A DNA stretch of 64,000 nt from NCBI RefSeq assembly GCF_037963145.1, contig NZ_CP150144.1, positions 1,054,001-1,118,000 of the forward strand, in the 5' to 3' direction. The notes beneath the pieces were generated by a model. It worked only from the letters and a program-made list of their open reading frames with translations. It searched no databases and was not told the origin of the DNA. Source of the DNA: Oceanobacillus sp. FSL K6-2867 (GTDB taxonomy: Bacteria; Bacillota; Bacilli; Bacillales; Amphibacillaceae). Position numbers and translations under genes: made by a program. How positions within the stretch are numbered: the first letter of the stretch is position 1; every line of letters begins with the position of its first letter. Shown here piece after piece: positions 1-8,333 of the stretch.

Positions 1-734
1 TTGAGCAAGCACCGCGAGCTTTAACAACAGAAGAAGTATATGAAATTATCGCAGATTTTGGTGAGGCAACACGCCGTGCAATCGTGGCAGGATTTGATGG
101 TGTTGAGCTGCACGGAGCAACAGGTTACTTACTCCAACAATTTGTTTCGCCTCATTCCAACCTTAGAACAGATGAATTTCAAGATCGTCATTTATTTGCA
201 TTAAAATTAATCGATGAAGTAAAACAAGTCGTCAAAAAACATGCAACAAAGCCGTTCCTCATCGGTTACCGCTTTTCACCAGAAGAGCCAGAAACACCGG
301 GAATTACAATGAAAGAAACCTTTGCGCTAATCGATGCCCTGATTGGGGCTGACCTTGATTATCTGCATATTGCAACGACGAATGCGTGGGCAAAAGCTCG
401 CCGAGGCATTGAAAGTGAAAAATCACGTACCGAGTTAATTACCGAATTCGTTAATGGGCGTGTGCCAGTAATTGGCGTCGGGAACATTCACACGCCAGAT
501 GACGCTGCATTTGTTTTGGAAAAAGGAAAAACAGACTTTATTGCGCTAGGAAGAGCTGTTGTTGTTGACCCGCATTGGGTAGAAAAAGCAAATGCTGGTA
601 AAGAAAATACGATTATTCATCACCTAACGGAAAACGATCAACATGAAGCAGTTATCCCAACACCATTGTGGAAATTAATTTTAGAAGTTAAAGGCTGGTT
701 CCCAGTTAAAGAAACACAGGAAAGCATGTATTGA
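1..734 (+). CDS. NADH:flavin oxidoreductase, old yellow enzyme family (5' partial)
   Basis: The frame is open from base 3, before the window edge, so only the C-terminal two thirds of this FMN TIM-barrel oxidoreductase is present. The sequence runs through GFDGVELHGATGYLLQQF, where the OYE family usually has HGAHGYLL, so the second His of the HxxH substrate-binding pair is a Thr here. It continues to the FMN phosphate-binding end (GVGNIHTPDDA, then FIALGRAVVVDPHW). Family members reduce activated alkenes with NAD(P)H. It resembles the YqiG-like branch more than NamA, which is present at 39350. The physiological substrate cannot be told. Confidence 0.9.
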   Translation, partial: EQAPRALTTEEVYEIIADFGEATRRAIVAGFDGVELHGATGYLLQQFVSPHSNLRTDEFQDRHLFALKLIDEVKQVVKKHATKPFLIGYRFSPEEPETPGITMKETFALIDALIGADLDYLHIATTNAWAKARRGIESEKSRTELITEFVNGRVPVIGVGNIHTPDDAAFVLEKGKTDFIALGRAVVVDPHWVEKANAGKENTIIHHLTENDQHEAVIPTPLWKLILEVKGWFPVKETQESMY

Positions 735-1069
735 TTTTTTCATGATGCATCTAAAAAAAAGCTTCTCAAGTCTGCTGACATAATAAAACATGAAAATCCC
801 TTATATAAAATAACCGTCTTCAGGCAGTGCACAAATGGATGTTCCATGCATTGTTTAATAACCAACAATCCTTATCTTGCTTGGCAGATAGGTAAAGTAT
901 AGAACTTTCCTATCTGCATAAGTGCAACTGACAGCTCTTTTTTCGTGTGATGACTTTGTGTGAAAGGAAAGACAAGAGCAAAACTTTCCAAAGCGATGTT
1001 CAAAAACGAGTTCATTTAGGTTTATCTTTTGATTAAATACCTTTGTACCAAGCTTCTACCTAAATGTCT
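735..1069. other. Intergenic region with one strong hairpin
   Basis: No gene is supported. A hairpin at 884-917 has 9-bp arms (GCAGATAGG and CCTATCTGC) plus an inner AAAG/CTTT pair. A T run lies about 20 bases later, so it is at best an imperfect terminator for the oxidoreductase. Confidence 0.4.
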
Positions 1070-1420
1070 TTAAATCTCTTGTATATGTGTATGCTTAAAT
1101 TCATCGGAATACTTTAATCCGTAGCTGAATAATCGATCCATAAAGATATGTGCAAACCAAATGATAGATAATAAAAGCAAGAAATCTTTTGCGAAAATGA
1201 TCGAGCAAAAAATAAATAATAAAGGCAATATAAAACTATGACCAATGTTATAAACGGTTGCACCTACTTTATTGTTCCATGCATATCCAATCATTGTAAT
1301 ATCGGGAACAAATAACAGCACAAAAAATAACCATATTGGAAAATCCAGCAAAACATACATGTAAAATGAGAATACAAAAGCAATTCCATTTTCTGTTCGA
1401 ACCATTCGCTGATTAGTCAT
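1070..1420 (-). CDS. DUF4260-type small membrane protein
   Basis: The protein has 116 residues and about four hydrophobic segments (FVFSFYMYVLL, WLFFVLLFVPDI, FILPLLFIFCSI, FLLLLSIIWFAHIFMDR), matching the DUF4260 family, whose function is unknown. The start at 1420 is chosen because GGGAGGATTTA precedes it directly; an upstream in-frame ATG lies deep in the MerR gene. The start overlaps the end of the MerR gene by 8 bases, so the two are translationally coupled, and this gene is probably the regulator's main target. Confidence 0.75.
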   Translation of the reverse strand: MTNQRMVRTENGIAFVFSFYMYVLLDFPIWLFFVLLFVPDITMIGYAWNNKVGATVYNIGHSFILPLLFIFCSIIFAKDFLLLLSIIWFAHIFMDRLFSYGLKYSDEFKHTHIQEI

Positions 1421-1844
1421 TAAATCCTCCCGATTGAATATTATTGAAAAATCCAAACAATAATTCTTCAATAACTTCTTTGTTTCTTTCGTATTTTCCT
1501 TCGTTGATTAATTCCTTAATTCGATGCACTACTTTTAATGCTTGCTGATAGAACCGAATCTTTTCTTCAAGGTTAATCATTTTTTCATCTAATAACGAAA
1601 CGGTAGAAACGTTGCATTCGATTGAAATTGGTTGATCTCTTAACAGAAGTACTTGTTGAATCTCTTTAATGGTAAAACCTAATTGCTTTAATACAATGAT
1701 AAATTGTAACTGTTTCTCACAGGCTACATCATATTCCCGGTAACCATTTTCCCGCCTTTTCGGAACTAAAATGTTTTCCTTCTCATAGTAACGAACCGTA
1801 TCCGGCTGAATATGGTATTTTGCAGCAAAGTCTTTAATTTGCAT
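1413..1844 (-). CDS. MerR-family transcriptional regulator
   Basis: A MerR winged HTH occupies residues 1-70 (IKDFAAKYHIQPDTVRYYEKE), followed by a coiled-coil dimerisation helix (LLDEKMINLEEKIRFYQQALK) and a short C-terminal part. There is one Cys in the effector region, too little to claim metal sensing. It is 143 residues long, normal for the small MerR class. It lies directly behind a promoter with MerR architecture (1866-1896), which suggests autoregulation, and it overlaps the DUF4260 gene. The inducer is unknown. Confidence 0.9.
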   Translation of the reverse strand: MQIKDFAAKYHIQPDTVRYYEKENILVPKRRENGYREYDVACEKQLQFIIVLKQLGFTIKEIQQVLLLRDQPISIECNVSTVSLLDEKMINLEEKIRFYQQALKVVHRIKELINEGKYERNKEVIEELLFGFFNNIQSGGFND

Positions 1845-1865
1845 AGCAGCAAGCCTCCCATAAAA

Positions 1866-1896
1866 ATAATAACATTGGAGAAAACTCCAAGGTCAA
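1866..1896 (-). promoter_or_regulatory. MerR-type promoter with 19-bp spacer and operator dyad
   Basis: On the minus strand TTGACC (1896-1891) and TATTAT (1871-1866) are separated by exactly 19 bases. The spacer contains the dyad TTGGAG-TTTT-CTCCAA. A stretched 19-bp spacer holding the operator is the hallmark of MerR-activated promoters. The start codon lies 21 bases downstream of the -10 box. Confidence 0.8.
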
Positions 1897-2264
1897 TAGT
1901 GAATTTCTGTGCGGACTGTGATGGCAAAATATATCTTTGCAGAGCAAACGGCTGCTATAAATAAGTACAAAACTATTCTATCTGTTCTACGTACCGAAAG
2001 GATCTAGATCTTTACTTATGCGAAGAAACCCACCTATTACAACCCTAGTAACAATTGTACAATTATTGATTTGTATTGAATATACTTCTTATATGAAACT
2101 GCTCAATTTGCCCATTCAGCTTTAAATATATAGTCTATGGTTTGTAAAATTCCCTTTCAGTTCAATAATCATAATTTCTGGGGTTTTAACTTATGTATGA
2201 TTAGCCTAGCCTTGAAAATAATAAGATTATCTCTGCTATTAAAAGAAGAGGATAGGTGATATAA
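1897..2264. other. Intergenic region upstream of the formate transporter
   Basis: No ORF is supported. A possible promoter for the transporter is TTGATT (2066-2071), a 17-bp spacer and TTATAT (2089-2094), which would give a leader of about 165 bases. No riboswitch was recognised. Confidence 0.3.
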
Positions 2265-3041
2265 ATGGCATTTAATCCCCCAAAGAAAACGGCTAGACTT
2301 GCTGTTGAACACGGTGCAAAAAAGGCAAATTTGCCGATTTTAACTCAATCCATATTGGGATTTTTAGCAGGAGCATTTGTTGCTTTTGGATTTTTGTTAG
2401 ATATACGGGTTACAGGTAATCTACCAGTGGAAATTTGGGGATCATTGGGGTCATTTATTGGAGCATCTGTCTTTCCTGTGGGTCTTATTTTTGTACTATT
2501 GGCCGGTGGAGAGCTATTAACAGGAAATATGATGGCTGTAACAACAGCAAGATTTGCAGGTAAAATTAAAACAACATACTTAATTAAGAACTGGACCATT
2601 GTGGCTATTACTAATTTTATTGGTTCGATATTTGTTGCATATTTCTTTGGTCATCTTCTAGGCTTAACAGAAACTGGCCCTTATCTAGAAGCGACCGTTG
2701 CCATTGCTGAGGCAAAAATAGCGGATCCATTTATGCTTGCGTTTCTATCCGGTATAGGTGCTAATTGGCTGGTTTGTTTAGCAGTATGGCTTTGCTACGC
2801 AGCTGATGATGTTACAGGTAAAATCCTTGGTATTTGGTTTCCAATTATGGCCTTTGTAGCAATCGGGTTTCAGCACGTTGTTGCAAATATGTTTGTTATT
2901 CCAGCCGCTATCTTTGCCGGGTATTTTACCTGGGGAGAGTATTTGATAAACTTCGTAGCTGTTTTTCTTGGAAATGCTGTTGGCGGAGCCTTTTTTGTGG
3001 GCGGATTATACTATTTAGCGTATATCCGTGAAAAGGTTTAA
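2265..3041 (+). CDS. Formate/nitrite transporter (FNT family)
   Basis: A 258-residue inner-membrane protein with six predicted helices and FNT-type sequence: GGELLTGNMMAVTTA in the first half and FQHVVANMFVIPAAI in the second, the two related pore halves. FNT proteins form pentamers that pass formate or nitrite. The gene faces the formate dehydrogenase cluster (3439-7132) across one shared terminator region, so formate is the likely substrate, as with yrhG in B. subtilis. A GAGG-containing RBS precedes the ATG. Confidence 0.93.
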   Translation: MAFNPPKKTARLAVEHGAKKANLPILTQSILGFLAGAFVAFGFLLDIRVTGNLPVEIWGSLGSFIGASVFPVGLIFVLLAGGELLTGNMMAVTTARFAGKIKTTYLIKNWTIVAITNFIGSIFVAYFFGHLLGLTETGPYLEATVAIAEAKIADPFMLAFLSGIGANWLVCLAVWLCYAADDVTGKILGIWFPIMAFVAIGFQHVVANMFVIPAAIFAGYFTWGEYLINFVAVFLGNAVGGAFFVGGLYYLAYIREKV

Positions 3042-3100
3042 CACTTAGTAGAACTATTAGATGAACTTGAGAATCGCCGGTTGGATGAAAAAGACATATA

Positions 3101-3133
3101 AAAACCCAGGCTTTTATGATATGCCTGGGTTTT
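3101..3133. terminator. Bidirectional terminator after the FNT gene
   Basis: Perfect 11-bp arms AAAACCCAGGC and GCCTGGGTTTT with an 11-base loop. It works on either strand and overlaps the 3' end of the small minus-strand gene at 3114. Confidence 0.85.
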
Positions 3134-3263
3134 CCTCATTTTGCAGCGAAGCAGGGTGGATAAGGTTATCGGTGCAATCTGAACAAACGTCTAATATTCT
3201 ATAGGGGCGCTGTTCATTTTCGGTTTCCTCTTCCCTGCCACATACTTCACAAATTCTAGGCAA
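3114..3263 (-). CDS. Small zinc-ribbon-like protein (49 aa)
   Basis: A short ORF starts with TTG seven bases after GGGAGG, an ideal RBS. It encodes a 49-residue protein with two CxxC knuckles: PRICEVCGREEE near the N-terminus and LDVCSDC about 25 residues later. This spacing fits a single zinc ribbon. It sits downstream of the formate dehydrogenase operon on the same strand. The function is unknown. Its stop codon lies in the loop of the shared terminator, which is unusual but not disqualifying. Confidence 0.6.
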   Translation of the reverse strand: MPRICEVCGREEETENEQRPYRILDVCSDCTDNLIHPASLQNEENPGIS

Positions 3264-3285
3264 ATGAAAAACCTCCCTTTTAGAG

Positions 3286-3434
3286 GTTGTTCAAAAAGTC
3301 CGGTAAAAATGACACGTCGAATTTCTTCGTTGGCTTGTTTTTCCGTTCCTCACGTATTAATTACATACGTTCCGGTACTCAAAACTTCACCGCCTCGAAC
3401 TTCTCGGTCTTTTTATCCTCCTATTTGAACATAC
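3286..3434. repeat. MITE-like repeat
   Basis: A roughly 149-bp block bounded by related inverted ends, GTTGTTCAAA at the left and TTTGAACATAC at the right, sharing TGTTCAAA. It carries an internal dyad ACGTATTAATTACATACGT and no coding capacity. Its base composition and style differ from the genes on both sides. I recall similar sequences as dispersed repeats in Oceanobacillus-like genomes; only one copy is present here. Confidence 0.5.
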
Positions 3435-3438
3435 ACTT

Positions 3439-3660
3439 TTACATGTCATCCTCCAGTTTATTTACTTCATAACCTAGGTCTTTTACTGCTTGTTCGAAAT
3501 CCATTAGTGATCCTGCGTCCTCATCATAAGAAATAATCGCTTCATTGGTTTGCGTATTAATTTTAATATTGCGAACTCCCCACACGTCATGCAAGGCATC
3601 GCTTACTTTCCTTTCATCTTCCTTTTTTAGATCTGGAATAGAAAGTTTATGTGTTATCAT
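3439..3660 (-). CDS. HMA-like small protein of the formate dehydrogenase operon
   Basis: A 73-residue protein with a heavy-metal-associated (ferredoxin-like) fold pattern: HKLSIPDL, VSDALHDVWGVRNIKINTQT, AIISYDEDAG, AVKDLGYEV. The CxxC metal site of typical HMA proteins is absent. The start at 3660 is preferred because AAGGTG lies six bases upstream. It follows the DUF1641 gene immediately and is probably cotranscribed with fdhF. Its role in formate dehydrogenase maturation or metal handling is only a guess. Confidence 0.75.
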   Translation of the reverse strand: MITHKLSIPDLKKEDERKVSDALHDVWGVRNIKINTQTNEAIISYDEDAGSLMDFEQAVKDLGYEVNKLEDDM

Positions 3661-3675
3661 TTTCATCACCTTCAC

Positions 3676-4167
3676 TTAAGAAGTATGTTTTTGAGATAAT
3701 CCTTCACCCATACCACTTAAAAATTGAATCATCGCATTAAAGGAATTTCTTACTTCAATATCTTTTGTTGACTTATAGAGGTTCCACATTCCAATATTTT
3801 CATTGTAATTGGAGGCTTCTGTCATTCTTTCTAATCCTTTATTTACCCCATTAAAGATTGCCTTTATTTGATCGGGATCCATATCGGAAAGCAATTGAAT
3901 GGTGCTCATTCCATTTTTGATAATATTATGCATCCCAGTTTGGTTCAGTTGTTCAACGGCAATTGCGCCTACTTTTTCACGTGTGCGCAGCAAACCTTTA
4001 AGCATATCAAGAACTCCAAAATCATGGAGTTCTTTTAATATAATAAGGGTATCTTCAATAGCTTCACGGTTTTCCGCAATTTGTTTAATTATAGCTTGCA
4101 GGTCTTGTGCACGTTCTTCCTCTTCACTAAGTTGTTTTTTCTCAATTTGCCTTATTGCCCTTGCCAC
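3676..4167 (-). CDS. DUF1641 protein, formate dehydrogenase partner (YrhD/YjgD-like)
   Basis: About 163 residues, mostly helical, with the DUF1641 core (IEDTLIILKELHDFGVLDMLKGLL; then LLSDMDPDQIKAIFNGVNKGLE). In B. subtilis the homologues YrhD and YjgD are encoded next to the formate dehydrogenases YrhE and YjgC, exactly as here. GTG at 4167 is chosen because GGGTGG lies five bases upstream; GTG 4176 is also in frame. The start lies inside the end of fdhF, a 26-base overlap, so translation is coupled. It probably acts as an accessory subunit. Confidence 0.88.
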   Translation of the reverse strand: MARAIRQIEKKQLSEEEERAQDLQAIIKQIAENREAIEDTLIILKELHDFGVLDMLKGLLRTREKVGAIAVEQLNQTGMHNIIKNGMSTIQLLSDMDPDQIKAIFNGVNKGLERMTEASNYNENIGMWNLYKSTKDIEVRNSFNAMIQFLSGMGEGLSQKHTS

Positions 4168-7132
4168 GTAAACCACCCTCTCTTCTTATCACTTCAGGTA
4201 TCGGCGTAAAATCATCTCTTCTCCATTTTTTCTCTACTTCTACACCGATATGTGGTTGTGGATTACCGAAACGGTGATTATTTTTTGGCAATGGAGATTC
4301 GCCTGTTTTCTCGAGCACTTCCATTCTTACTTGTGCCTCTTTATAATTTGGTGTATGTGTGTCTTTGTCATAGTAACTGCTTGTTAACGCATTTACTGCT
4401 TTTTCGTATTCCACGGTGTTCATAGGCAGGTACAGTTCATTCCCCGTTACTCTTTCAGATACCAATACACGCACTTTCACTTTTCCATAAGGGGAAATGA
4501 GACGGACGAGTGAACCGGTCTCGACATTTCTTTCTTCTGCTAGTTCTTTTGAAACCTCAAGCCATGGCTCGGAAACCATCTGATTAATTCCGGCTGATTT
4601 ATTAGTCATATTGCCTTCATGAAATTGTTCCAAAAGTCGTCCATTGTTTAGGTGAAGATCAAATTCTTTCCCAAACTCCATTGGTGGAGTCCAATCAACT
4701 GGGAATAATTTTGCTTTACCATCTTTAGATTTAAATTCTTCTTCATATAACAATGGTGTGCTTTCTCCGTTTGGTTTAACAGGCCAAATTTGGCTATCCC
4801 ACCCTTCAAGAAGATCATAGCTTACACCTGCGAAAATAGGAGCTAATTTAGCTACTTCCGCCATAATTTCAGATGGGTGTTCATACTTCCAGTCAGCTCC
4901 ACATTTATTTGCAAATTCCTGGAAGATTTGCCAGTCTGGTTTACAATCACCTAATGGTTCTAATACTTGGTAAAAGCGTTGGATTCTTCTTTCTGTGTTT
5001 ACAAAAGTTCCTTCCTTTTCCAAACTAGGAGCAGCTGGTAAAACAATATCTGCGAATTGGGCCGTTTTAGAGAAGAAAATATCTTGCACCACAAAGAATT
5101 CCAGTTTTTCAAATGCTTCATGTACGAAATTAATATTGGAATCAACCAATGCCATTTCTTCACCGAATAAGTACATGCCTTTTATGTTACCATCCATAAT
5201 ACCATCCACGATTTGGTGGTTATCCAGACCAGGATTTTTAGGCAGCTTTGTTCCCCATGCTTTTTCATAGCGTCCACGTACTAAATCATTTTCAATCGGT
5301 TCATATCCTGGCAGCCAGTTTGGCATCGTTCCAAAATCACTTGCTCCTTGTACATTATTGTGACCACGAAGCGGATAAGCACCTGCTGCAGGTTTACCAA
5401 AATTTCCTGTGACCAATAAAAGGTTTGCAATTGCGGTACTTGTGTCTGTACCGCCAAGGTGTTGTGTTACACCCATAGCCCAAAGAATACATGTACCATT
5501 TGATTCGTGTATCATTTTTGCTACTTTTATTAATGTATCTTTCGAGATACCTGTCACTTTTTCCGCATAATCAAGCGTGAATTTTTCTAACGATTGTTTA
5601 TACTCCTCTACTTGATTAACACGTTTTTGTAAAAACGCTTCATCTTCCCATCCTTGATCAAGAGTATACTTTGTAACAGCGGACAGCCATACTAAGTCTG
5701 TTCCCGGTTTTGGATGAATGTATAAATCTGCTCTATCAGCCAGTTCATTCTTCCGCAAATCTGATACGATCAGTTTCTGACCATGTAATTTATGTGCCCG
5801 TTTCACCCTTGTTGCCAATACGGGATGGGATTCGGAAGGATTTGCGCCAACAACCATTACTAAATCAGCTGCCGCGATGTCCTTGATTGTCCCAGAATCC
5901 CCACCAATACCAACTGTGCGCATAAGTCCAGCTGATGCAGGAGTTTGACAGTATCTTGAGCAATTATCAACATTATTAGATTGAAAAATGGAACGAGCTA
6001 GTTTTTGGAATAGGAAGTTTTCCTCGTTTGTACATTTAGAAGACGCAATAAAACCAAGCTTGTCGCCACCTTCTTTTTCTTTAATTTCCATAAACTTCTC
6101 GGCCATTAAGCTCAGCGCTTCTTCCCAGGTTGCCTCGTGAAATTTATCTCCTTTACGAATCAATGGTTTGGTAAGGCGCTCCTCACTATTCACAAAATCC
6201 CAACCGAATTTCCCTTTGACACAAGTAGAAATTCCGTTAACCGGTGCATCACTCTGAGGTTGAACTTTAAGAATATCTCTACCTTTTGTCCATACTTCAA
6301 AACTACAACCTACCCCACAATAAGTACAAACCGTTTTTGTCTTCTTAATCCGATCTTCACGCATCGCCGCTTCAACATTGGAGATGGTGAAGATTTCCTT
6401 ATACCCTGGTTCCACTTCTTTTGTTAGATCAATCATTGGTTCAAGAATATTATTTGGTATTCCCGTCATGTACCCAGCTTCACCGAGCATGGATTTTTCC
6501 ATTAGAGCGTTACAAGGACATACGGAAACACAATGTCCACATGATACACAAGAAGATTCATTAATTGGCACATCATTATCCCAAATGACCCTTGGGTGTT
6601 CCCGATCCCAATCAATGCTAAGCACTTCACTTACTTGCAAGTCCTGACATGCCTCCACGCACAACCCACATTTGATACATTGATCAGGCTCATATCGATA
6701 AAATGGATGTGAATTATCTGGAGGATACGGTTTGGGTGTAAATTCGTATTTTTGGTGCTCTAGTTCTAAGTATTCTGCAGTATTATGTACCACACAATTT
6801 CCATTGTTATTATCACAAACAGTACAATAAAGCTCATGGTCCTTCAGAATACGTGACATACCCTCTAACTGTGCTTCTTTTGCTGTTTCTGACACAGAGT
6901 TTACAACCATATCGGGTTCCGCTTTTGTCGCACATGCTCGTCTTAATTGCCCATTGACTTCTACAAAGCATGTGTCACAAGTTTGAATAGTTCCTATACC
7001 TAGATCTGGTTGTGACGAACAAATACCGGGAATATAAATATTGCTTTCTAAAGCTGCCTCTAAAATAAATTGCCCATCTTTTGCTTCGATTGTAATGTCA
7101 TTTACGGTTATTTGGAAACTACGACTTTCCAT
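4142..7132 (-). CDS. fdhF: Formate dehydrogenase alpha subunit, NAD-type molybdoenzyme
   Basis: A 996-residue multi-cofactor enzyme. The N-terminus has a 2Fe-2S ferredoxin domain (GICSSQPDLGIGTIQTCDTC). It is followed by a His/Cys cluster (HELYCTVCDNNNGNC), two 4Fe-4S motifs (CIKCGLCVEAC and CVSCGHCVSVCPC), the 4Fe-4S motif of the catalytic domain (CTYCGVGC), and the molybdopterin domains. The active-site position reads SRYCQTPASAG, so it is a cysteine rather than selenocysteine enzyme. The C-terminal dinucleotide-binding domain is complete. It oxidises formate to CO2. Neighbours are a DUF1641 partner and the facing FNT transporter. A good RBS precedes the ATG. Confidence 0.95.
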   Translation of the reverse strand: MESRSFQITVNDITIEAKDGQFILEAALESNIYIPGICSSQPDLGIGTIQTCDTCFVEVNGQLRRACATKAEPDMVVNSVSETAKEAQLEGMSRILKDHELYCTVCDNNNGNCVVHNTAEYLELEHQKYEFTPKPYPPDNSHPFYRYEPDQCIKCGLCVEACQDLQVSEVLSIDWDREHPRVIWDNDVPINESSCVSCGHCVSVCPCNALMEKSMLGEAGYMTGIPNNILEPMIDLTKEVEPGYKEIFTISNVEAAMREDRIKKTKTVCTYCGVGCSFEVWTKGRDILKVQPQSDAPVNGISTCVKGKFGWDFVNSEERLTKPLIRKGDKFHEATWEEALSLMAEKFMEIKEKEGGDKLGFIASSKCTNEENFLFQKLARSIFQSNNVDNCSRYCQTPASAGLMRTVGIGGDSGTIKDIAAADLVMVVGANPSESHPVLATRVKRAHKLHGQKLIVSDLRKNELADRADLYIHPKPGTDLVWLSAVTKYTLDQGWEDEAFLQKRVNQVEEYKQSLEKFTLDYAEKVTGISKDTLIKVAKMIHESNGTCILWAMGVTQHLGGTDTSTAIANLLLVTGNFGKPAAGAYPLRGHNNVQGASDFGTMPNWLPGYEPIENDLVRGRYEKAWGTKLPKNPGLDNHQIVDGIMDGNIKGMYLFGEEMALVDSNINFVHEAFEKLEFFVVQDIFFSKTAQFADIVLPAAPSLEKEGTFVNTERRIQRFYQVLEPLGDCKPDWQIFQEFANKCGADWKYEHPSEIMAEVAKLAPIFAGVSYDLLEGWDSQIWPVKPNGESTPLLYEEEFKSKDGKAKLFPVDWTPPMEFGKEFDLHLNNGRLLEQFHEGNMTNKSAGINQMVSEPWLEVSKELAEERNVETGSLVRLISPYGKVKVRVLVSERVTGNELYLPMNTVEYEKAVNALTSSYYDKDTHTPNYKEAQVRMEVLEKTGESPLPKNNHRFGNPQPHIGVEVEKKWRRDDFTPIPEVIRREGGLRGKGNKAN

Positions 7133-7378
7133 AAAAATCCCTCACCACCTTATTTTCCTTTATATGAAAGTATTTACTAAAAAGTTTAAAATATAACTGG
7201 AGTTTGTAAACAAGGTGAGTGAGGACATAGTGCTTTTGATGCTATTTAATTTTGATTTTCGCACGGAGAGTTGCGCGTAGAATAGTCGTCAGCTGGTTTA
7301 AAGTATTTTTAATATGGTGGTAGTAAAATTAATTAGGTGAAAGACCTTCAGCTTAGTTTTTTATAGCCCACTTCACCA
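7133..7378. other. Intergenic region upstream of fdhF
   Basis: AT-rich spacer that must hold the fdhF promoter on the minus strand. I see no gene and no clear sigma-A hexamers. Confidence 0.3.
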
Positions 7379-7418
7379 TAAAAAAAGCCCGCTATCTTTC
7401 AAATGATTGCGGGCTTGT
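7379..7418 (-). terminator. Terminator after grpB and the VOC remnant
   Basis: Arms AAGCCCGC and GCGGGCTT (7385-7392 and 7409-7416) are followed on the minus strand by a run of T residues. Confidence 0.8.
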
Positions 7419-7506
7419 GACAATCCAAGCTTAGATTTTCGTAAAATTCAATAGACCTTTTTAAATTACTTACTGGTAAATGTTCTTCATATAATCCTTT
7501 AATCAT
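7399..7506 (-). pseudogene. VOC (glyoxalase) family remnant, N-terminal piece
   Basis: A 35-codon frame begins MIKGLYEEHLPVSNLKRSIE and continues FYENLSLD, the unmistakable first beta-alpha unit of a VOC/glyoxalase domain. It then stops within the terminator, so about three quarters of the domain is missing. The upstream RBS is weak. It lies 32 bases after the GrpB gene. It is read as a decayed gene end rather than a functional peptide. Confidence 0.6.
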
Positions 7507-7538
7507 TAAAAATTGTTCGCCTGTTGTCTTTCGTGGAA

Positions 7539-8057
7539 TTAACTTTTATACCACTGTACTGCTTTAGCTTCCATTTCTTTCACAAAATGATCTTTACCAT
7601 TAATATAAGATTCCATATCGTATGGAAATTGTTTTGCCAGATTTTCTTTCAAAGCACCATAAGCCTCTTTTAAATCTGGATGGCTTCTTAAATAATCCCG
7701 AAATGCTAAATGCCGCTTTATTTCGTCACTACCCACTTGAAAAATATGAACATGATGGGTACGATTGCTGCCCTCTTTTTGGAAATACCTTCGTCCAGGT
7801 ATTCCATTTTCCCCTTTTGCTTCATATCCAATGCGTTTCATTTCTTCATTGAATTTTTCAACTAGGTTAATTTCTTTAACAACAGGCATAATGTCTATTA
7901 CTGGTTTAGCTTTCAACCCTTGTATGGATGTACTGCCAATGTGGTGAATATCTAATAGCTGATTTCCGAAAATAGGTTTTAACTTTTCTGCCTCTTTCGC
8001 AAACATGTAAGTCCATTGTTCAGTATATGAACACACTTCAACTTTTCTCACTGTCAC
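7539..8057 (-). CDS. GrpB/UPF0157 family protein
   Basis: A 172-residue single-domain protein of the GrpB (UPF0157) family, related to the nucleotidyltransferase fold. Motifs are HIGSTSIQGLKAKPVIDIMPVV with the paired acidic residue, then RRYFQKEG, HHVHIF, and HLAFRDYLRSHP near the C-terminus. The length is typical and the gene looks intact. The start is GTG after AGGGAG. The biochemical role of the family is not settled. Confidence 0.9.
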   Translation of the reverse strand: MTVRKVEVCSYTEQWTYMFAKEAEKLKPIFGNQLLDIHHIGSTSIQGLKAKPVIDIMPVVKEINLVEKFNEEMKRIGYEAKGENGIPGRRYFQKEGSNRTHHVHIFQVGSDEIKRHLAFRDYLRSHPDLKEAYGALKENLAKQFPYDMESYINGKDHFVKEMEAKAVQWYKS

Positions 8058-8153
8058 ACTTCTCCCTGCAATGAATTTAAGATAAACAAGACTAATTATG
8101 CTATGCTCTATTTGATTGCATTCAAATTTCAGTGCAGAATCTCTTATATTTTC

Positions 8154-8289
8154 CTATACATGCTTTTTGCAACGCTGCAAGATTAATTTCTTCATCTTAA
8201 GAAATGCCTGATTAATTCTTGCGCGTTATTCTGGTGCGCTATTTTGCAGCATTCTTACCATCATCTCTCTTGAAACAATTTGTTTCCGG
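8154..8289 (-). pseudogene. VOC (PhnB-type) C-terminal remnant with internal stop
   Basis: Translated on the minus strand this reads QIVSREMMVRMLQNSAPE, a stop, then RARINQAFLKMKK and a degraded tail. The pattern matches the C-terminus of PhnB-like VOC proteins (WQIVP...MLQMKK...). There is an in-frame TAA and no start, so it is a wreck. It is distinct from the VOC remnant at 7399. Confidence 0.4.
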
Positions 8290-8333
8290 CTCTATCTAAG
8301 TCAACTTCACAACACTGTTATATCATCATTTGA

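Noticed and set aside
5938..5990. Selenocysteine codon in formate dehydrogenase
   Set aside because: The active-site codon is Cys (SRYCQTPA) and the frame has no internal TGA.
6378..6647. Plus-strand ORFs opposite fdhF
   Set aside because: They mirror the conserved ferredoxin motifs of fdhF on the other strand.
7259..7310. GC-richer patch near 7260 as a possible RNA gene
   Set aside because: No stable fold or conserved motif could be identified by eye.
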